Assembly (NCBI GenBank): GCA_016195505.1
Contig: JACPZN010000401.1
Span: 1 to 9,821 of the forward strand
DNA length: 9,821 nt
From: Nitrospirota bacterium
GTDB taxonomy: Bacteria; Nitrospirota; Nitrospiria; Nitrospirales; Nitrospiraceae
Direction of reading: 5' to 3'
The notes beneath the pieces are model-generated. The model did not search any database. It saw nothing but the letters and a program-made list of their open reading frames with translations, and had not been told where the DNA came from. Positions within the stretch are counted from its first letter, which is position 1, and each line of letters begins with the position of its first letter. Position numbers and translations under genes: made by a program. Positions 6,306 to 9,821 of this stretch are shown here, piece after piece.

Positions 6306-7235
6306 TTGGGCGGGTTTGGCGGGCTGTTTGGTTTCCAGGCCAACAAATACAAGGAGCCGGTGCTCGTTTCCGGAACCGATGGCGTCGGGACCAAGCTGAA
6401 GATTGCCTTCCTGATGGATAAGCATGACACGGTCGGCATCGACTTGGTGGCGATGTGTGTGAATGATATCGCGGTGAGCGGAGCGGAACCGCTGTTCTTT
6501 CTCGATTATTTTGCGACAGGGAAATTGTCAGTGTCGAAGGCGCAAGAAGTGGTGAAGGGTATCGCCGAAGGTTGCCGTCAGGCTGGTTGTGCGCTGATCG
6601 GCGGAGAAACCGCTGAAATGCCCTCGTTTTATCCGGACGGTGAATATGACCTGGCCGGCTTTGCCGTCGGCGCGGTCGATCGTGCGAAGATTATTGATGG
6701 CAAGACGATCAAGCCCGGCGACGCGATCATTGGCCTGGCTTCTTCGGGGCTGCACAGCAACGGCTATTCATTGGTACGCCGTGTGCTGTTCGACAAGGCA
6801 AAGCTGACGGTCACCAGTCGGCTGCCTGAGTTGAATCGCCCGCTCGGAGAAGTCTTGCTCACACCGACTAGAATTTACGCTAAACAAATCCTGTCCCTCA
6901 TCCAGGACTGTCCCATCAAAGGGATCGCACATATTACGGGTGGGGGTATCACGGAGAATTTGCCGAGAGTGTTTCCGCAAGGAGTACGGGCCAGGATTAA
7001 CCGCAAGGCTTGGTCGGTTCCTCCGATCTTTCAGGCAATGAGCCGCTTGGGGCAGGTGGATCGGGAAGAAATGTATCGCGTATTCAATATGGGAATCGGA
7101 TTGATTTTGGTCCTGTCGGCCAATGCAGAGGCGACGGTGTTGGAGAAAACGAGGGCGTTGGGCGATCAAGGTTGGCTGATTGGGGAGATGGTTTCGGCTG
7201 CTGACGGCAAGCCAGAGGTGGAGTATGTCGACTAA
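6306..7235 (+). CDS. purM: Phosphoribosylformylglycinamidine cyclo-ligase (AIR synthetase), 5' end missing or damaged
   Basis: PurM converts FGAM plus ATP to AIR in purine synthesis. The sequence is clearly PurM: GGFGGLF, EPVLVSGTDGVGTKLKIA, GIDLVAMCVNDI, GAEPLFFLDYFATGKL, GGETAEMPSFYPDGEYDLAG, SSGLHSNGYSLVRR, LLTPTRIYAKQ, HITGGGITENLPRV and MYRVFNMGIGL. The TTG at 6306 is the only conventional start in frame, but it lies inside the conserved LGGFGGLF and has no ribosome binding site. PurM-like sequence (PLEEPTFRPEVLTD) continues upstream to 6264, where an in-frame TGA at 6261-6263 ends it. Full-length PurM is about 345 residues; 309 remain. The missing part includes the conserved GVDIDAG segment near the N-terminus. 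A short DRLVAR stretch, as expected in that missing part, appears at 6223-6240 in another frame, hinting at frameshifts. An 11-base overlap with purN indicates an operon. The C-terminal portion looks intact and constrained. Confidence 0.88.
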   Translation: MGGFGGLFGFQANKYKEPVLVSGTDGVGTKLKIAFLMDKHDTVGIDLVAMCVNDIAVSGAEPLFFLDYFATGKLSVSKAQEVVKGIAEGCRQAGCALIGGETAEMPSFYPDGEYDLAGFAVGAVDRAKIIDGKTIKPGDAIIGLASSGLHSNGYSLVRRVLFDKAKLTVTSRLPELNRPLGEVLLTPTRIYAKQILSLIQDCPIKGIAHITGGGITENLPRVFPQGVRARINRKAWSVPPIFQAMSRLGQVDREEMYRVFNMGIGLILVLSANAEATVLEKTRALGDQGWLIGEMVSAADGKPEVEYVD

Positions 7236-7899
7236 GCGAACCACTCCACTTCGTGTGGCAGTGCTGGCCTCCGGGCGCGGTTCTAACCTCCAAGCCATCA
7301 TCGATGCGATCGAAGCAGGGCAGGTTCAGGCCAGGATTGTCGCCGTCATCAGCAACAAGAAAGAAGCTCCAGCCCTTGATCGGGCCCGGAAGCATGGTCT
7401 CCGGGATCTCTTTGTCGATCCCAAGCCGTTCGCCGGAAGACCCGACAGTCGGGAAGCCTATGATCGCGCGTTGTTGGAGACGCTTCGACAACATGATGTT
7501 GAGCTTGTGCTGCTCGCCGGGTACATGAAAATCGTCACGGCGGTGCTGGTCAGTGCCTACGCCAATCGGATGATGAATATTCATCCGTCGCTGCTGCCGT
7601 CGTTCCCTGGCCTGGATGTTCAGAGAAAGGCGATCGACTGGGGCTGTAAGCTGGCTGGATGTACGGTGCATTTCGTCACTGAAGGTGTGGATGAAGGGCC
7701 GATCATCCTTCAAGCGGCGGTGCCGATTCTGGATCAAGATACGCCGGACACCCTCGCGGTGCGTATTCTCGAACAGGAACACAAGATCTACCCCCGTGCC
7801 GTCCAGCTCTTTGCCGAAGGCCGGTTGCGAGGGGATGGTCGCCGGGTCTTTATTGAGGGAGGGAAACCAGTCGGGGAGGCAGTGATCAGTCCTTGGTGA
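7225..7899 (+). CDS. purN: Phosphoribosylglycinamide formyltransferase (GAR transformylase)
   Basis: PurN transfers a formyl group from 10-formyltetrahydrofolate to GAR, giving FGAR, two steps before PurM acts. The 224-residue protein has the N-terminal phosphate-binding segment VLASGRGSNLQAI (13-25). It has LAGYMKIVT (97-105), the catalytic MNIHPSLLPSFPG with N118 and H120, and the catalytic Asp D156 in HFVTEGVDEGPII. The late QEHKIYP segment is also typical. Length is normal for the family. The ATG at 7225 overlaps the end of purM by 11 bases, suggesting translational coupling, and AGAGG at 7214-7218 lies 6 bases upstream. In the segment after FPGL, Asp replaces the His seen in many PurN proteins (FPGLDVQ versus FPGLHAQ); this is not one of the three catalytic residues. 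The gene looks intact. Confidence 0.95.
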   Translation: MSTKRTTPLRVAVLASGRGSNLQAIIDAIEAGQVQARIVAVISNKKEAPALDRARKHGLRDLFVDPKPFAGRPDSREAYDRALLETLRQHDVELVLLAGYMKIVTAVLVSAYANRMMNIHPSLLPSFPGLDVQRKAIDWGCKLAGCTVHFVTEGVDEGPIILQAAVPILDQDTPDTLAVRILEQEHKIYPRAVQLFAEGRLRGDGRRVFIEGGKPVGEAVISPW

Positions 7900-7923
7900 A
7901 GGGTGAGGGATTGAGCTTCCGGC

Positions 7924-7952
7924 TGGAGAGTGAGGATGGGGGTGTGTATAAT
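7924..7952 (+). promoter_or_regulatory. Strong -10 box and likely sigma-70 promoter upstream of tRNA-Ala
   Basis: A perfect TATAAT lies at 7947-7952, with TGGAGA (four of six) at 7924-7929 and 17 bases between them. Transcription would start near 7959, about 115 bases before the tRNA. It begins just after purN ends and is the best promoter match in the window. Confidence 0.6.
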
Positions 7953-7959
7953 GCGGCAT

Positions 7960-8073
7960 CACAGGAACGCGAGCTCACTTTCTCCCCGTTCTTCTACCGC
8001 AGTATCCAGTCTGCATGCTCATATGCAGCGAACCCTGCGGGATTCATGGCTCGTGTCACCGGTTCCGACAGGT
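7960..8073 (+). other. Leader between promoter and tRNA-Ala, no gene seen
   Basis: These 114 bases have no convincing coding sequence. They hold a perfect 6-base stem with a 6-base loop (CTGCAT at 8011-8016, ATGCAG at 8023-8028) and a small CCC-TGC-GGG stem a few bases later. It is probably the 5' leader of the tRNA precursor. An independent small RNA cannot be excluded. Confidence 0.4.
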
Positions 8074-8149
8074 GGGGGGCTAGCTCAGTTGGGAGAGCAC
8101 TACGTTCGCAACGTAGGGGTCGGGGGTTCAACTCCCCTGCCCTCCACCA
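8074..8149 (+). tRNA. tRNA-Ala, anticodon CGC
   Basis: The 76-base sequence folds as a complete tRNA. The acceptor GGGGGGC (8074-8080) pairs with GCCCTCC (8139-8145) with one G-U pair. The D-arm follows TAGCTCAGTTGGGAGAGC. The anticodon stem CTACG/CGTAG encloses the loop TTCGCAA, giving anticodon CGC, which reads the alanine codon GCG. The T-arm contains GGTTCAACTCC. Discriminator A and an encoded CCA (8147-8149) complete it. Its 3' end also encodes the last residues of the recombinase fragment on the other strand, so it was probably an integration site. Confidence 0.96.
8128..8149. other. Putative attachment-site segment in the 3' end of tRNA-Ala
   Basis: On the minus strand the recombinase reading frame crosses the T-arm and acceptor stem of the tRNA and stops at 8128-8130, so its last residues (GGGQGS) are encoded by tRNA sequence. 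Integrases that use tRNA genes often have 3' ends adjacent to or overlapping the attachment site. No second copy of the tRNA 3' end exists in the window, so the core limits are unknown. Confidence 0.4.
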
Positions 8150-8613
8150 AACTTATTTTTCATCCCTGCCAACTGAAGTAATCCCTCATAACTTCCCGAC
8201 ACTTCCGCTGTTAAGTACCGCTCCTGGCCGTCAGAGCAGGGGTGCAGCGTAATCTGTGCGCCGAGCAAAGCTTTGAGCCCTTCTCGCGCTTTGTCTACGT
8301 TCCGGTTGGCAACGGACGCGATATTGGCCACCAGTGACTGGAACCGCTCCTTGAGACCCGGCAGTAGCTGAGTCACTTGACCCAGCTTGCTCTGCGGCAT
8401 CTGCAACGCCTGTTGTAGCTCTGTGCGCTCACCTTCGGCCTTTTCCAACGCCGCTTTTGTCGAGACCGTCAGAATGCCTTGCTTGATAGCCGCCATAATG
8501 TTCTCGATCTCTTGCTCCACCTGAGTCAGCTTCGCCCGGATCTTTTCACGGTCCGGCGATTGCGCCTGGCGACGTTCCGCGAGCACCTTTGCGACTTCTT
8601 CCTTGAAAATGGC
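8128..8613 (-). pseudogene. C-terminal fragment of a large serine recombinase (site-specific integrase)
   Basis: About 160 codons match the C-terminal part of serine recombinases. They start near IFKEEVAKVLAERR, followed by a long charged coiled coil (PDREKIRAKLTQVEQEIENI, then AAIKQGILT and ALEKAEGERTEL). The end is the family-typical QITLHP...LTAEVSGSYEGLLQLAG. The catalytic N-terminal resolvase domain with its serine, the recombinase domain and most of the zinc-ribbon region are absent: upstream of about 8613 the strand is antisense to a DnaE fragment. There is no start codon in a sensible place, so I call it a remnant. It reads toward tRNA-Ala and ends inside it at 8128, as expected for an element integrated at the tRNA 3' end. 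The assignment is from recalled family patterns and the specific element is not identifiable. Confidence 0.75.
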
Positions 8614-8847
8614 GAGCCGATGGAGTTCATCACCTTGGAGGACCAGACCGGCCTCTACGACGCCACCGTATTCCCGACCACCTATCGCCGGTACTGCCAT
8701 CTATTGGTGACGAATCAGGCCTATGTCGTGACAGGACTGGTTGAGGAGCAGTTCTCGACCCTTACCTTGACGGTGAAGGAGCTACGGCTTCTGGCCGCTC
8801 GTAACGTGGAGGCTCCGTTCGAGCCCATTGAGGAAGTCGTCGGGTAG
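8611..8847 (+). pseudogene. C-terminal fragment of a DnaE-type DNA polymerase III alpha subunit
   Basis: About 78 codons match the OB-fold region at the end of DnaE-family replicative or error-prone polymerases: GEPMEFITLEDQTGLYDAT, VFPTTYRRYCHLL, and VTGLVEEQFSTLTLTVKEL, ending at TAG 8845-8847. The PHP, palm, fingers and thumb domains, roughly a thousand residues, are absent. Sequence before 8611 belongs to the recombinase fragment on the other strand, so the gene is truncated at a sharp junction. The style resembles the DnaE2-like polymerases that often sit with imuA/imuB in SOS mutagenesis cassettes, but the fragment is too short to settle the subclass. DUF72 follows 16 bases after the stop and may once have been in the same operon. 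Confidence 0.75.
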
Positions 8848-8863
8848 CCGTACACTCCGCCCC

Positions 8864-9757
8864 ATGGCGCTCTCACCACTCGTCCGCTTTGGCACCTCTA
8901 CCTGGACCTACGAAGGCTGGCAAGGCCATGTCTACAAGCGACAGTACGCCAAGAGCAAGTTTGCTCAGGAGTGCCTCGGTGAGTATTGCCAGTATCAATA
9001 CAACAATGAGCCTCTGTTCAGAACCGTAGGCAACGACTCGACGTTCTATCGACCACCCACAGCGAATCAGCTTCGGCGCTATTTGAATCAGATTCCCGAA
9101 GACTTTGAGATGTGTTTCAAGGTGTGGGAAGAGATCACGATTCCAAGCTATGCGAAACAGCCTCGCTATGGCGCACGAGCAGGTCAACCGAACCCACGAT
9201 TCCTCGATGCCAAGTTATTCACGGAGCTGGTGTTGACGCCCTACCGTGAGGCGAAGTTTGAACCGCATACGGGACCCTTCCTGTTCGAGTTTCAGCGCCA
9301 CGGGATGTCGACACAAGAGTTCTGCTCACGTCTCGATGGCTTCTTCGGCCAACTCCCACGGGACTTCCGATATGCCGTGGAGATTCGCAATGCCGGTCTG
9401 CTTGGGCCTGAGTACCACAAAGTTCTAGAGGCCCACAGCGTAGCACACGTCTACAATCACTGGTCCTACATGCCGCCGTTGACTGAGCAGCACCAACGGA
9501 TGGGACGTTTCACTGCACCGTTTACGGTGCTGCGACTCCTCACGCCGTTGAAGATGACCTACGAAGCGGCGAAGAAACGGGCGGAGCCGTACACGAAGAT
9601 AGTGGGGGAGCTGCCGGATATGCGACGGGACACGGTGGACTTGGTCAAGAAGGCCGTGGCGGAAAATCGGCGAGCCTATGTGCTGGTGAACAATCGGTCG
9701 GAGGGCAATGCGCCACTGACTATCGAGGCTTTAACCCTGGCCTGTCAGACCCAATAA
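8864..9757 (+). CDS. DUF72 (YecE-like) family protein
   Basis: This 297-residue protein belongs to DUF72, a TIM-barrel-like family of unknown biochemical function. Recognisable segments are VRFGTSTWTYEGWQG at the start, RTVGNDSTFYRPP, PEDFEMCFKVWEEIT, GPFLFEFQ, FFGQLPRDFRYAVEIRN, and AHVYNHWSYMPP. The closing helix-strand pair (AYVLVNNRSEGNAPLTIEAL) resembles the usual NNHxxGxAP region but has Arg-Ser in place of the common His-Tyr/Phe. Length fits a complete member. I chose ATG 8864, which places FGTSTWTY where the family begins; no clear ribosome binding site precedes it, and an in-frame TTG at 8828 would overlap the DnaE fragment. It is the only intact gene right of the tRNA. With the upstream polymerase truncated, its original promoter may be lost. 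Confidence 0.85.
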   Translation: MALSPLVRFGTSTWTYEGWQGHVYKRQYAKSKFAQECLGEYCQYQYNNEPLFRTVGNDSTFYRPPTANQLRRYLNQIPEDFEMCFKVWEEITIPSYAKQPRYGARAGQPNPRFLDAKLFTELVLTPYREAKFEPHTGPFLFEFQRHGMSTQEFCSRLDGFFGQLPRDFRYAVEIRNAGLLGPEYHKVLEAHSVAHVYNHWSYMPPLTEQHQRMGRFTAPFTVLRLLTPLKMTYEAAKKRAEPYTKIVGELPDMRRDTVDLVKKAVAENRRAYVLVNNRSEGNAPLTIEALTLACQTQ

Positions 9758-9821
9758 ACACTCCGCCATTTGTCGTCTTATGGTAACGCCGCCGCCAGAT
9801 AGCCCCGTCAGCAATTCTCGT
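9758..9821. other. Right-edge non-coding stretch
   Basis: No gene or clear terminator is visible in these 64 bases. The 10-mer ACACTCCGCC at 9758-9767, directly after the DUF72 stop, also occurs at 8852-8861 just before the DUF72 start. Confidence 0.3.

Noticed and set aside
7084..7962. A 292-codon minus-strand reading frame opposite purM/purN
   Set aside because: It lies antisense to the clearly conserved purM 3' end and to the whole of purN and shows no domain pattern. It is a shadow frame of GC-rich coding DNA.
7893..8252. A 119-codon plus-strand reading frame between purN and the recombinase fragment
   Set aside because: It runs straight through the tRNA gene and its peptide resembles nothing; the central part is simply translated tRNA.
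8479..8847. A plus-strand fusion protein with a novel N-terminus joined to the DnaE tail
   Set aside because: The N-terminal ~44 residues are antisense to the recombinase coiled coil, and no ribosome binding site supports the start. It is better explained as two truncated genes.
1..9821. CRISPR array, toxin-antitoxin pair or new defence system
   Set aside because: No regularly spaced direct repeats, small paired genes or unfamiliar multi-gene cassette were seen; every intact gene except the two DUF proteins has a well-known role.

Overview
The window looks like chromosomal DNA from a Nitrospira-like bacterium (phylum Nitrospirota). This is an inference from fairly GC-rich coding sequence, the NtrY/NtrX-type pair, and the style of the DnaE fragment and DUF72 protein. 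No rRNA or other definitive marker is present. Most of the window is ordinary housekeeping and signalling DNA. I see no CRISPR array, no complete mobile element and no obvious new multi-gene system.

Layout. (1) 1-178, minus strand: the start of mazG, running off the left edge. (2) 179-337: a divergent intergenic region with a candidate mazG promoter and two adjacent perfect inverted repeats. (3) 338-730: a small DUF1844 protein. (4) 878-3211 and 3310-4704: an NtrY-type membrane histidine kinase and an NtrX-type sigma-54 activator. They are separated by a 98-base spacer carrying a GTGACGA-type repeat. (5) 4723-5340, minus strand, convergent with ntrX: a response regulator ending in a four-cysteine CxxC/CxxC module, with a good sigma-70-like promoter. 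(6) 5450-6169, minus strand: a DUF4197 lipoprotein gene interrupted by an in-frame TAA. (7) 6306-7899: purM (lacking its normal 5' end) and purN, overlapping by 11 bases. (8) 8074-8149: tRNA-Ala(CGC) with its own promoter candidate about 120 bases upstream. (9) 8128-8847: gene debris, namely the C-terminal part of a serine recombinase reading back into the tRNA, joined head-to-head to the last ~78 codons of a DnaE-type polymerase. (10) 8864-9757: an intact DUF72 (YecE-like) gene, then 64 bases with no gene.

How the genes work together. NtrY and NtrX form one phosphorelay controlling sigma-54 promoters. PurM and PurN catalyse two steps of de novo purine synthesis (AIR formation and GAR formylation). 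MazG cleans the nucleotide pool.

The most informative part is the right third. The tRNA was apparently used as an integration site by an element whose recombinase gene ended inside the tRNA. One deletion could then have removed the 5' parts of both the recombinase and dnaE genes and fused what remained. The second point of interest is 6026-6305, where a nonsense codon in DUF4197 and the loss of the purM start lie within about 240 bases of each other. That pattern fits either local gene decay or a local sequence or assembly error.
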